33,466 bases of DNA from Hyphomicrobiales bacterium (GTDB lineage: Bacteria; Pseudomonadota; Alphaproteobacteria; Rhizobiales; Xanthobacteraceae): assembly GCA_017305515.1 (NCBI GenBank), contig JAFKKP010000316.1:1-33466 (forward strand). Direction: 5' to 3'. Each line of letters starts with the position of its first letter. Position 1 is the first letter of the stretch. Below are positions 8,554 to 17,283 of the stretch, piece by piece. The notes beneath the pieces were generated by a model. It was given only the letters and a program-made list of their open reading frames with translations, did no database searches and was not told the DNA's origin. Both the position numbers and the translations under genes were made by a program.

Positions 8554-10623
8554 GTGAATCGCAAACAGCGCCGCGCCCAGGGCAAAGGCAAAAACCCGTC
8601 CGGCCCATCCTCGCGCGGGCCGTCGGATTATCATCGCGAGCAATTATTGGCGCGGGCGTTGAGTCATCATCAGGCCGGCCGCCTTCGTGAAGCCGAGCAG
8701 GGCTATCGCGACCTGCTTGCCATCGACCCGAAACATGCGGGCGCGCTTTGCTATCTCGGATTGCTCGCGCATCAATCCGGCCACAGCGACGACGGCATCG
8801 ATCTTCTGAAGAAAGCGATTGCAGTCGACAAGCGCAATCCGGACCTCCACTACAATCTTGCGCGCATGTTCGCTGACGTCGGGCGCGACGACGAAGCGAT
8901 CTTGCACAATCGCAAAGCGCTCGAACTCAAGCCCGACTATCAGGAAGCGCACGCCAATCTCGGCGGGTTGCTGCTTCTGCGCGGCCGGATGAAGGAGGCA
9001 CTGGCCGCCGTCATCCGGGGCTTGCAGCTTGCGGAGTCGCAAAGTCTCAGATCGACATTCGTCATGCTCGCGCAATCGATCGAGCCGGAAACGGCCGACG
9101 GCGAGGGAGAGTTTACAAAATTTCTTACCCGCGCTTTGACCGAGCCCTGGGGCCGTCCGCGCGATTTGTCCGGCATCGGTACCGCCGTGCTGATGCGCGA
9201 CGCCACAATTGCCCGCGCGATTGAGCGCGTTTCAGCAACTGACGATACGCAGCAACTCGACGAGCTGTTCAGTTGGGAAGAATTGGCCCGGATCGGGCAA
9301 CAGGGGCTCGCAAGTGCACTCTTTACCACGTCGCCCATCACCGCCATTGCGATCGAGCGTGTGCTGACGGCCGCGCGAAGATCGCTGCTGGATCAAGTGA
9401 TCGCGTGCAAGGAAGGGGACGAATCGCATCAGTGGCTTTCGTTTGCCTCGACCGTCGCGCTGCAATGTTTCATCAACGAATACGTTTTCGACGTTTCGGA
9501 TCGGGAAAACGATCTTGTCTCGACGTTGCGCGGCCGTATCGAGTCGAGGCTCGAAAAAGACAAGGAGATCGATCCGCTGAAGGTGGCGTTGCTTGCCTGC
9601 TACGTGCCGCTTCATTCGGTCGCGGGTGCGGATCGGCTGGCCGCGCACGAATGGCCGCAGGCTCTGCGCCAGGTCATCGTTCAGCAAATTCTGAACCGTC
9701 AGATCGAACAGGGCATCCGTTCGGAAATCGAAACGCTGTCGCCGGTGCGCGATGAGGTTTCGGGAAAAGTCCGTGAGCAGTATGAGGAAAATCCTTATCC
9801 GCGGTGGACGTCGGTTGCGGCACATGTGCAGCCGATTCCTGTCGACATGTATCTTCGCAATCGGTTTCCCGGCGCGCCGTACAGAAATCTTGGCGACGTG
9901 CCGGTTAGTGTTCTCGTCGCCGGTTGCGGGACAGGCATGCACGCTATTCAGCGCGCCCGGCAGTTTACCCGGGCCAACGTGCTTGCCATCGATCTCAGTC
10001 TGAGCAGTCTGAGTTTTGCGATCCGAAAAACACGGGAACTCGGTCTTTCGAACATGCGCTACGCGCAGGCCGATATTCTCGAATTCAAGTCAGACACGCA
10101 ATTCGACATCGTCGATTCGAGTGGCGTTCTGCATCATCTGAAATGCTCCCGGGCCGGCTGGCGGCGGTTGGCCGATTTGGTGCGGCCCGGCGGGCTGATG
10201 CATATCGGGCTTTACAGCTCGATCGCGCGTGCAGATATCAACGCGGCGCGAGAAAGATTTGCCAAGGATGGGCAGTCTTTCTCGCACGCGGAAATCCGCC
10301 GTGTGCGGCGGCAGATTCTCAATCTGTCCGGCGAAGACCGCCTGAGCAAGGTGACGCAATTCAGCGACTTTTTCAGCATGAGCGAGTTTCGCGACCTTCT
10401 GTTTCACGTGCAGGAACACCAGTTCACGATTCCGGAACTGGAGGAATTCATCGCCGAGATCGGCTTTACTTTCGTCGGCTTCGAGACGCCTGCGCGCAAT
10501 GCCTATTTGAAGCGTTTCCCCGACGACCCCGCAGCCGTCAACCTGCGGAACTGGCACACTTTCGAGACCGAAAATCCCGCGACATTCGCGCAAATGTACC
10601 AGTTCTGGATTCAGAAAAGCTGA
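8554..10623 (+). CDS. TPR protein with SAM-dependent methyltransferase domain
   Basis: A 689-residue protein. It opens with a basic MNRKQRRAQGKGKN tail, then three to four TPR repeats (about residues 28-165; for example AEQGYRDLLAIDPKHAGALCYLG), a helical middle region (about 170-420) I cannot assign, and a class I methyltransferase domain (about 425-585). SAM motif I is VLVAGCGTG (453-461), then NVLAIDLSLSSL, and FDIVDSSGVLHHLKC (about 519-533). A final helical part contains TIPELEEFIAEIGFTFVGFE. The start is GTG at 8554, chosen because MNRKQRR-type starts are typical and no ATG lies nearby. It is 39 bases ahead of the OGT-like gene. The methyl acceptor is unknown; a glycan or protein acceptor linked to the OGT is inference. 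Confidence 0.85.
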   Translation: MNRKQRRAQGKGKNPSGPSSRGPSDYHREQLLARALSHHQAGRLREAEQGYRDLLAIDPKHAGALCYLGLLAHQSGHSDDGIDLLKKAIAVDKRNPDLHYNLARMFADVGRDDEAILHNRKALELKPDYQEAHANLGGLLLLRGRMKEALAAVIRGLQLAESQSLRSTFVMLAQSIEPETADGEGEFTKFLTRALTEPWGRPRDLSGIGTAVLMRDATIARAIERVSATDDTQQLDELFSWEELARIGQQGLASALFTTSPITAIAIERVLTAARRSLLDQVIACKEGDESHQWLSFASTVALQCFINEYVFDVSDRENDLVSTLRGRIESRLEKDKEIDPLKVALLACYVPLHSVAGADRLAAHEWPQALRQVIVQQILNRQIEQGIRSEIETLSPVRDEVSGKVREQYEENPYPRWTSVAAHVQPIPVDMYLRNRFPGAPYRNLGDVPVSVLVAGCGTGMHAIQRARQFTRANVLAIDLSLSSLSFAIRKTRELGLSNMRYAQADILEFKSDTQFDIVDSSGVLHHLKCSRAGWRRLADLVRPGGLMHIGLYSSIARADINAARERFAKDGQSFSHAEIRRVRRQILNLSGEDRLSKVTQFSDFFSMSEFRDLLFHVQEHQFTIPELEEFIAEIGFTFVGFETPARNAYLKRFPDDPAAVNLRNWHTFETENPATFAQMYQFWIQKS

Positions 10624-10662
10624 TACATCTGCGCTGGGTTTTTCAGCGGGATCTTCAGGGCA

Positions 10663-12885
10663 ATGAAAGTCGGAGGCGGATCGCCGGCAGGCAAGGGACG
10701 CGCGAACGCCGGGCAAATATTCGCCGAAGCGGTTGCCGCGCATCAGGCCGGGAATTTTTTCAAGGCCCGCAAGCTCTACGATTCCCTCATCAGCGCCGAT
10801 AGAAACTATGTGCCGGCGCTCCACTATCTCGGCATTCTCGAAGCGCAGCAGCAACATTCAGAAAAGGCGCTGCGGCTTTTCGACCGTGCGCTTGCGATTC
10901 TTCCGAACGCCGCCGACATTCTCGCCGACAAGGGCAAGGTGCTGATTGATCTCGGCCGCCACGCAGATGCGTTGCCGTGTTTCGAAGAGGCCGTCGCGGT
11001 CAATCCCGAACACTGGATGGCGCTGCAAAATCAGGGTGCGGCGCTGCTTGCGCTCAAGCGTCCGGCCGAAGCGTTGGGTGTGTTCGACCGTTTGCTGGTC
11101 GTGATGAAAAATCATCCGGCGGCCTTCAACAACCGCGCGCTGGCATTGAAGGATATGGGCCGCTTCGCCGAGGCGGTGGATGATGTCAAAAAAGCCGTGT
11201 CGTTCGACGGCAAGAATGTCGAGGTTCTCACCAATCTCGGCGATGCCTTGTTTGCAGCGAAGAACTACGATGAGGCGAACGCGGCCTACGACAGGGCGCT
11301 CGCGCTCAAGCCTGATTTGGCGCAGGCCTGGCTCGGCCGCGCCAACATCCATGTCGAGTTAAAGCGTTACGAGGACGCCGTCGTCGCCTACGACAAGGCG
11401 ATCTCGTTCAAGCCCGATCTGGCGGAAGCCTGGCAGGGGCGCGCCAGCGTGCTGTCGGATCATAAGCGGCACAAAGAAGCGGTTGCGGATTTCACGAAGG
11501 CGATTGCGCTGAAGCCCGATCTTCTCGGCGCAGAAGGCGCGCGGCTGCACGCAAAAATGCAGATTTGCGACTGGCAAGACTTCCAATCGGAGTGCGACCG
11601 TCTGACGGCGGCGGTCAGGCAAGGAAAGCCCAACGTCGCGCCGTTTGTCTATCTGGGCCTGTCGGCATCCGCCGCAGACCAGCTTGCCTGTGCGAAGGCG
11701 TGGACCGCCGCGAAGTTTCCGCCGCCGGCAAGCGCGCACACGTTCAGCGACACTGCAAGTTACGACAAACTCCGTATCGTCTATCTCTCGGCTGATTTCT
11801 ACGAGCATCCGGTGGCGTATCTGATGGCCGGAATGTTCGAGGCACACGATCGCGCGCGCTTTGAGACGGTTGCGGTCTCATTCGGCGGGGCCGATGGCTC
11901 CGACATGCGCAGGCGGCTGGAAAAGTCGTTCGATCGTTTTGTCGATGCGGCATCGATGAGCGAGGCGGAGACGGCGGATTTTATTGCGGCCCTTCAGCCG
12001 GACATCGTCGTGGACCTGATGGGCTATACTGGAATCCCGCGAACCGGCATCATGGCGCGGCGCGTTGCGCCCATCCAAGTCAGCTATCTCGGTTTCGCCG
12101 GCACGATGGGCGCGGATTTCATCGATTATATTCTGGCGGATCGCACCGTCATTCCGCGTGACCGGCGTCAATATTATTCCGAAAAGATTGCCGAGCTTCC
12201 CGGCAGTCTCATGGTCAACGACCGTGCGCGCAGGATCGCGGAGAACGTGCCGGCGCGAAGCGAGCAGGGGCTTCCCGAAAAGGGATTTGTGTTCTGTTCG
12301 TTCAACCAGAGCTACAAGATTTCGCCGGACGTCTTTGCGGTCTGGATGCGATTGCTTAAGGGCGCCGAAGGCAGCGTTCTATGGCTGTCGAAGCACAACG
12401 AAGATGCCGTCCGCAATCTGCAAGAGGCAGCACGCAGCCACGGTATCGATCCGGCGCGCATGGTGTTTGCAACGCGCGTGCCGCTGAATGAAGATCATCT
12501 GGCACGGCATCAGCTCGCAGATCTGTTTCTCGATACGTTGCCGTTTAACGCGCACTCGACTGCGGCAGATGCGCTATGGGCCGGATTGCCGGTGCTGACG
12601 CGTATCGGAGAGACGTTCTCGGGGCGCGTTGCAGCGAGCCTGCTGACGGCGCTCGGTTTACCGGAACTGGTTACGAATACAGCGGACGACTACGAAAAAG
12701 CCGCGCTCGACTATGCGCGCAATCCAGAGAAGCTCGCTGCCGTCAAGGCGAAGCTCGCGGCAAACCGGCTGTCCGCGCCGTTATTCGATACCGAACTGAC
12801 GACGCGCAACATCGAGCGCGCATTCGAGGCGATGCACAGGCGGCATCGCGAAGGTCTGCCGCCGGACCACATCGAGTTGTCCTAG
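10663..12885 (+). CDS. TPR-containing O-GlcNAc transferase (SPINDLY/OGT family, GT41)
   Basis: A 740-residue protein: about eight TPR repeats (residues 20-300), then a GT41 glycosyltransferase (about 365-730). Visible signatures are KLRIVYLSADFYEHPVAYLM (from 369; its histidine corresponds to the essential one in human OGT), PDIVVDLMGYT, RRVAPIQVSYLGFAGTMG, VFCSFNQSYKISPDVFAVW with the conserved lysine, VLWLSKHNE, and FLDTLPFNAHSTAADALWAG (about 620-640). GT41 enzymes transfer GlcNAc or fucose from a nucleotide sugar to Ser/Thr of cytoplasmic proteins; bacterial members are poorly studied, and donor and targets are not known here. The first two TPRs resemble those of the upstream gene. Its TAG stop shares the palindrome CTAG with the stop of the convergent FkbM gene. 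Confidence 0.93.
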   Translation: MKVGGGSPAGKGRANAGQIFAEAVAAHQAGNFFKARKLYDSLISADRNYVPALHYLGILEAQQQHSEKALRLFDRALAILPNAADILADKGKVLIDLGRHADALPCFEEAVAVNPEHWMALQNQGAALLALKRPAEALGVFDRLLVVMKNHPAAFNNRALALKDMGRFAEAVDDVKKAVSFDGKNVEVLTNLGDALFAAKNYDEANAAYDRALALKPDLAQAWLGRANIHVELKRYEDAVVAYDKAISFKPDLAEAWQGRASVLSDHKRHKEAVADFTKAIALKPDLLGAEGARLHAKMQICDWQDFQSECDRLTAAVRQGKPNVAPFVYLGLSASAADQLACAKAWTAAKFPPPASAHTFSDTASYDKLRIVYLSADFYEHPVAYLMAGMFEAHDRARFETVAVSFGGADGSDMRRRLEKSFDRFVDAASMSEAETADFIAALQPDIVVDLMGYTGIPRTGIMARRVAPIQVSYLGFAGTMGADFIDYILADRTVIPRDRRQYYSEKIAELPGSLMVNDRARRIAENVPARSEQGLPEKGFVFCSFNQSYKISPDVFAVWMRLLKGAEGSVLWLSKHNEDAVRNLQEAARSHGIDPARMVFATRVPLNEDHLARHQLADLFLDTLPFNAHSTAADALWAGLPVLTRIGETFSGRVAASLLTALGLPELVTNTADDYEKAALDYARNPEKLAAVKAKLAANRLSAPLFDTELTTRNIERAFEAMHRRHREGLPPDHIELS

Positions 12886-14321
12886 CGTTTCGCCACCGTA
12901 TTCGGCACCTGTCCGGCGCGCCATTTGTCGGAATTGATATGGTCGGGGCCGGATGTCATCAGCCGCTTCGGCACATCCATCGTCCGCCCGGCCTGCGCGT
13001 ATTTGAGAATACGCCGGCGCTCCATTTCCGCCGAGACGAAGGGCTGCCGCACCAGCCAGTCGAGATCGACGCCTGAATTTCCGAAGGTCGACGAGAAGAA
13101 GGCCGTTCGCTCGAACTGTTCGAGCGCGGAGACGACGAACCATTCCATGACGTGCGCGCCGGGCGCGATCTTGTCGAAACGCGCGCTTGCCGGCCAGAAC
13201 GCTTCCTCCATCCGGCCCGTGCCGTCCTTCAGCATGCCGGTGAGACTCTGGAGTGCGTTCGCGCTGACGGAGCGGCAGCCGAAGTCAGATGAGACTCGCG
13301 CCAGCGTGGACAGCCGTGCCAGCGAGGGTAGGGTGTCACAAAGGGCTTGCAGCTTATCGCAGGCGAACCGCAACGCGCCGACGCGCTCTGACAGCGACCC
13401 CTCAGCCCCGCGCCAGACGGCGTATCCCGCGAGAGCTTCGCGATAGGTCTCGTCGAGCGGCGCGCCGATCAGTTGTGCGAATGTCGGGGCGAAAGCCTGT
13501 GTCTTGATGAGATCGAGCGCTTTCGCGCGTGCTACCTCGTCGGGTGTCCAATCGGCAATGGCGTCGGCGAGCAGGCCGTCTTTCGCGAGTTCAGCAGCCT
13601 GTTCCGGCCTGATCGCAAACAGATTGATCTCGTAGCCGTCCAGCGCGGCGTCGGGCGCGACCGGCACAAGAATGGCTGCTCCGCCAAGCTGACGATAGAG
13701 TCGGAAGCCGAGAGCGACAAACGCCGCGCGCAATTCCTCGTTGATGCGCTCGCCGGCCTTCACCTCGAACATGACGAGCGGCGACTGGCTGGCGAAGAAG
13801 GATTTGGCGCCGTCAAGAATTCGCAATTCTTCGCCTTCGGCATCGATCTTGAGGAAGTCGATCCTGCCCCAGTTGCGTGCCGCCTGTTCGGCGTCGAGCG
13901 ATGAAATCCTGATCGCTTCGCCGTCGCCGCTGCCTTCGAGCGTGTTCAGTTCGCTTGAGGTGCCGAGAAACAGTTTTCCGTCGCGCTCGCTATCCGACAG
14001 CGCCGCCGCAATGACGTTCAGATTGATCGAGCGGTTTTTCCTCTTGCCGGCCTCCAGCATCCGCCGCGTCTCGCTGGCGGGTTCATAGGCGTAGACTTGT
14101 CCCGTCGGACCGGCCATCCGCGCGGCGGGCAGGCTGTAGACACCGAGATTGGCACCGATGTCGATGACGTTCATGCCGCGCTTGAGCCAGCGCGCCAGAA
14201 ATTGCGTCTCCTTCTCGAACCACTGCTCCTGCTCCAGCAGAACATAGGTCGTGATCGCACTGAGCGACGGCGGCAGCACGATGTGCGTGCCGTCGGACAT
14301 GCGCAGGGAAAACTCGGTCAT
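12882..14321 (-). CDS. FkbM family methyltransferase with uncharacterised C-terminal region
   Basis: A 479-residue protein from the ATG at 14321-14319. The FkbM domain (about residues 45-215) shows NVIDIGANLGVYSLPAARMA (SAM motif I), GQVYAYEPASETRRML, IDFLKIDAEGEELRILDGA and PLVMFEVKAGERINEEL. FkbM enzymes O-methylate sugars or polyketides. Residues about 255-479 form a largely helical, acidic region I do not recognise. The reading frame stays open to 14591 and an ATG at 14369 is an alternative; 14321 is preferred because a GGGA lies just upstream and the family sequence begins there. It is convergent with the OGT-like gene and divergent from gatB. Methylation of the glycan made by the neighbour is inference. 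Confidence 0.87.
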   Translation of the reverse strand: MTEFSLRMSDGTHIVLPPSLSAITTYVLLEQEQWFEKETQFLARWLKRGMNVIDIGANLGVYSLPAARMAGPTGQVYAYEPASETRRMLEAGKRKNRSINLNVIAAALSDSERDGKLFLGTSSELNTLEGSGDGEAIRISSLDAEQAARNWGRIDFLKIDAEGEELRILDGAKSFFASQSPLVMFEVKAGERINEELRAAFVALGFRLYRQLGGAAILVPVAPDAALDGYEINLFAIRPEQAAELAKDGLLADAIADWTPDEVARAKALDLIKTQAFAPTFAQLIGAPLDETYREALAGYAVWRGAEGSLSERVGALRFACDKLQALCDTLPSLARLSTLARVSSDFGCRSVSANALQSLTGMLKDGTGRMEEAFWPASARFDKIAPGAHVMEWFVVSALEQFERTAFFSSTFGNSGVDLDWLVRQPFVSAEMERRRILKYAQAGRTMDVPKRLMTSGPDHINSDKWRAGQVPNTVAKR

Positions 14322-14438
14322 TGCAAAAAATCCCGGCAGATGGGCGTTTGGGTCGCGCCGCTCTAACATAAATGACGGGGATTGGCGGAGCCTGGTGAGG
14401 GGTTTTCTCGACTTTGGAACCAAGGTAAAAGCCGCGCC

Positions 14439-15923
14439 ATGAATGCTCCCGCCAAATCCTCGAAATTGATGAAAGGCTCGACCGGCGACTGGGAAGTCGT
14501 GATCGGGCTTGAAGTCCACGCGCAGGTCACATCCCAGGCCAAGCTGTTTTCCGGTACCTCGACCGGCTTCGGCGCGGGGCCGAACGAGCATGTGTCGCTG
14601 GTGGATTCAGCGATGCCGGGCATGCTGCCGGTCATCAACGAGGAATGTGTCGCGCAGGCAGTCCGCACGGGCCTCGGACTGAACGCCAAGATCAATCTGC
14701 GTTCGGTGTTCGACCGCAAGAACTATTTCTACCCCGATCTGCCGCAGGGCTATCAGATCAGCCAGTTCAAGTCGCCGATCGTCGGCGAGGGCGAAGTTGT
14801 CGTCGAGCTTGCGAACGGCGAAAGCACCAAAGTGGGTATCGAGCGGCTGCATCTGGAGCAAGACGCGGGCAAATTGCTGCACGACCAACACCCGTCGATG
14901 AGTTTTGTCGATCTCAATCGCTCGGGCGTGGCGTTGATGGAAATCGTTTCCAAGCCCGACATCCGCTCGCCGGAAGAGGCGCAGGGCTATGTCTCGAAGC
15001 TGCGGACCATTCTGCGCTATCTCGGCACCTGCGACGGCGACATGGAGAAGGGCAATCTGCGCGCCGACGTCAACGTCTCTGTTCGCAAGCCCGGCGATCC
15101 TTACGGCACGCGCTGCGAAATCAAGAACATGAATTCGATCCGCTTCATCGGCGATGCGATCAAATACGAAGCGCGCCGTCAGATCGACATCATTGAGGAC
15201 GGCGGCGCCATCGATCAGGAAACGCGGCTCTACGACCCGAACAAGGGCGAGACGCGCTCGATGCGCTCCAAGGAAGAAGCGCATGACTACCGCTATTTCC
15301 CGGATCCGGACCTGCTGCCGCTGGAATTCACGCAAACCTATGTCGATGGGCTGAAGGCGAAACTGCCGGAATTGCCGGACGACAAGCGCGCGCGGTTCGT
15401 TGCTGACTTGGGCCTGTCGCCCTATGACGCAAGTGTGCTCGTGAGCGAGCGCGAAAGCGCGGATTTCTTCGAGGCCGTGCTGGCAAAGCTCGCGGACAAG
15501 AAGCGTGACGGCAAGATGGCCGCGAACTGGGTCATCAATGAGCTGTTCGGCCGCCTCAACAAGGAAGGGCAGGAGATCGCATCCTCGCCGGTTTCGGCGG
15601 TACAGATCGCCTCCATCGTCGATCTGATCGGCGCGAACACGATCTCCGGCAAGATCGCCAAGGATCTGTTCGAGATTGTCTGGACCAAGGGCGGCGATCC
15701 GAAGGCTCTGGTCGAAAGCCTCGGCATGAAGCAGGTGACGGACACCGGCGCCATCGAGAAGATGGTGGACGACATCATCGCGGCCAACCCCGACAAGGTC
15801 GCGCAGGTGAAGGAAAAGCCCGCCGCGATCCAGTGGTTCGTCGGTCAGGTGATGAAAGCGTCCGGCGGCAAGACCAATCCGCAGGCCGTCAACGAGATTC
15901 TCAAAGCCAAGCTCGGTCTTTGA
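14439..15923 (+). CDS. gatB: Aspartyl/glutamyl-tRNA amidotransferase subunit B
   Basis: The 494-residue tRNA-binding and kinase-like subunit that phosphorylates misacylated Glu-tRNA(Gln) (or Asp-tRNA(Asn)) and transfers ammonia from GatA. Landmarks are [11 protein letters not shown] (19-29), [33 protein letters not shown], the [17 protein letters not shown] stretch, [15 protein letters not shown] and [16 protein letters not shown], followed by the C-terminal YqeY-like helical domain ending [10 protein letters not shown]. The frame extends upstream to 14382, but the ATG at 14439 follows an AAGG (14422-14425) and matches the usual start. It is not in an operon with gatCA, so it probably has its own promoter in the 117-base divergent gap. 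Confidence 0.97.
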   Translation: MNAPAKSSKLMKGSTGDWEVVIGLEVHAQVTSQAKLFSGTSTGFGAGPNEHVSLVDSAMPGMLPVINEECVAQAVRTGLGLNAKINLRSVFDRKNYFYPDLPQGYQISQFKSPIVGEGEVVVELANGESTKVGIERLHLEQDAGKLLHDQHPSMSFVDLNRSGVALMEIVSKPDIRSPEEAQGYVSKLRTILRYLGTCDGDMEKGNLRADVNVSVRKPGDPYGTRCEIKNMNSIRFIGDAIKYEARRQIDIIEDGGAIDQETRLYDPNKGETRSMRSKEEAHDYRYFPDPDLLPLEFTQTYVDGLKAKLPELPDDKRARFVADLGLSPYDASVLVSERESADFFEAVLAKLADKKRDGKMAANWVINELFGRLNKEGQEIASSPVSAVQIASIVDLIGANTISGKIAKDLFEIVWTKGGDPKALVESLGMKQVTDTGAIEKMVDDIIAANPDKVAQVKEKPAAIQWFVGQVMKASGGKTNPQAVNEILKAKLGL

Positions 15924-16474
15924 TCGCGCTCGCCTGGCGTTCCGCACTCCTCATTTCCGACTCGATGATGAACGCGCGACGCGAACTCATGCGCGGCGAC
16001 GGCGCATCGAAAACGGGAATCGGACAGCGAATCGCACCGTTGCGTCTGAGCGAAAAATTTTCGCTCTCCACACGCCGTTCCTCGAAAATCGAAAAGCACG
16101 CGAAAATTTTTCCGTTGCCAAACTTCGCGACTCAGAGTCCGCAAAACACGTTTTCGAGCACGCCGAACGATTCGCACTTGCATTGAATTGCATTGTGTTT
16201 TCATTCATGCGCGTGAAGAAAACCATTGTTGCACAGGGCTTTCTTGCATTCTTCAAAAAACATCCGGCGTTTGTCATCGTTCATGCAGTGACACGTTACA
16301 CATGCGACGCATCGCATGAAGTGCGTGCGCATGAAGCGCGCAATGCTTTTCGCGTAAACACTTCCTTAAGCGCCAAGATGTCTTTTTGAGCGCGTTGGTG
16401 TAATCGGAATGCAGTGCTTTCGATTCCCGAACGCACGCTAGCGACTAGCCATCTCACTAACTTTGGAGGGCAAC
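15924..16474. other. 551-base gap with CGAAAA-motif cluster, no convincing gene
   Basis: Local base composition is visibly more AT-rich than the surroundings. The hexamer CGAAAA or its complement occurs seven times between 16008 and 16156 (16008, 16051, 16058, 16083, 16090, 16101, 16151). It includes a 19-base perfect palindrome at 16048-16066 (GAGCGAAAA-A-TTTTCGCTC). A nine-base direct repeat CGCATGAAG lies at 16313-16321 and 16328-16336. Short frames here, such as one opening at 16207, lack a ribosome binding site and typical codon use. The region presumably holds the gatB 3' end and the promoter of the lysine-rich peptide; I could not fix either. Confidence 0.5.
16048..16066. repeat. Perfect palindrome GAGCGAAAA-A-TTTTCGCTC
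   Basis: Nine-base arms around a single central A, 124 bases after the gatB stop codon. It could be a protein-binding site or, as RNA, a six-pair stem with an AT loop. A terminator role for gatB is possible but there is no T run after it. Confidence 0.55.
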
Positions 16475-16567
16475 ATGGCCAAGAAAGCTAAGAAGGCAAA
16501 GAAGAAGGCAAAGTCGGCAGTGAAGAAGACTGCCCGCAAGACCCGTCGCGTCAAGAAGAAGAAGTAA
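16475..16567 (+). CDS. 30-residue lysine-rich histone H1-like peptide
   Basis: A tiny gene of 30 codons: 15 lysines and three arginines, the rest mostly alanine with a few Ser, Thr and Val. It starts MAKKAKKAKKKAKSAVKK and ends RRVKKKK. A strong GGAGGG ribosome binding site (16465-16470) sits four bases before the ATG, and a GC hairpin follows the stop. The composition matches the lysine/alanine-rich tails of bacterial H1-like proteins (Hc1, AlgP and related), suggesting binding to DNA or RNA. The good ribosome site and the clean AAG/GCA coding pattern argue for a real gene despite the length. It stands alone, more than 500 bases from the nearest neighbour on each side. Nucleic-acid binding is inference from charge. 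Confidence 0.75.
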   Translation: MAKKAKKAKKKAKSAVKKTARKTRRVKKKK

Positions 16568-16583
16568 CTTCGGCTTGATCGAC

Positions 16584-16604
16584 TGCCGGCGCTCTGCGCC
16601 GGCA
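16584..16604 (+). terminator. GC hairpin after the lysine-rich peptide gene
   Basis: TGCCGGCG (16584-16591) pairs with CGCCGGCA (16597-16604) around a CTCTG loop, 17 bases after the stop codon. No T run follows, so it may stabilise the 3' end or be a factor-assisted terminator rather than a classical intrinsic one. Confidence 0.5.
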
Positions 16605-17283
16605 TCGTCACACGGGCTGTCCGGTTGAATCGTTTGCAAGAACGGATTTGAAAGACGGCTCAGGTCGACGACAGAGGGTGTCGGCGAGACATCAGACGAG
16701 ACGGTCAACGCGCAATCCTGAGATGGCCAACGTCTTGCGATTGCGAATTGGCAGAAGAGCTACAGGTTCTTCGTCGTTGCGGCAGCTTCAGCCCGCAGTT
16801 TCATTCGATCGGTTCGCTCACGCGATCTGCTTTTTTGGAATCTCGACCCTGACGTGTTCACCGACGCCCTCGTTTATCTGAGGACAGAGGTCGTTATCGA
16901 TCCGTCCTTCCAGCCGCGATGATGCTTCACCGGCTCAATTCCAATTCCTCATCGGAATTCCCGCACGCACTTGCAGTCAGTGGTTATTGCGCCGTCAAAG
17001 AGCACGGTGAATCCATTTTTACGATTCCATGAAAGTGCCCGTAAATCGGGTCTTTCATGAATCGCGCGGCGGGCAGTGATGCGTCGCCGTTCAGATTCGA
17101 TTCATCGCGATATTTAAACTGCCCTTCAAATTTTACGGATCATATGAGGCCAACAAGCCGGGAAACGGCGGGGCGCGCATTCGCAAGGCCGCAAATGTCT
17201 TTGCGAATGCGCGCATCAAAACAGAATGCGTCGAACGGAATTTGGACGGGGGCCGCGCTCGCTCGCGGTGTCAGGGGATCAGG
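16605..17283. other. 679-base gap, no recognisable gene; hairpins only
   Basis: No reading frame on either strand has both a credible ribosome site and normal codon use. A short AATTCC/GGAATT hairpin lies at 16943-16959, and a stronger one, listed separately, at 17023-17063. The final bases (17265-17283) carry the AGGGG ribosome binding site of the Sel1-type gene. A small RNA gene here is possible but cannot be shown by eye. Confidence 0.5.
17023..17063. other. Long imperfect hairpin in non-coding DNA
   Basis: The left arm GATTCCATGAAAGTGCCCG (17023-17041) pairs with the right arm CGGGTCTTTCATGAATC (17047-17063) across a TAAAT loop, with one extra C and a small internal mismatch. Roughly 15 of 17 positions pair. 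There is no T run after it on either strand, so a structured RNA or protein-binding site is as likely as a terminator. Confidence 0.5.

Noticed and set aside
14607-15947. 446-codon open frame on the minus strand
   Set aside because: Antisense to gatB; composition is Arg/His/Leu-rich and no motif is visible.
16183-16389. Possible 68-residue protein between gatB and the lysine-rich gene
   Set aside because: No ribosome binding site, atypical codon use and no recognisable features. The stretch contains direct repeats and looks like non-coding DNA.
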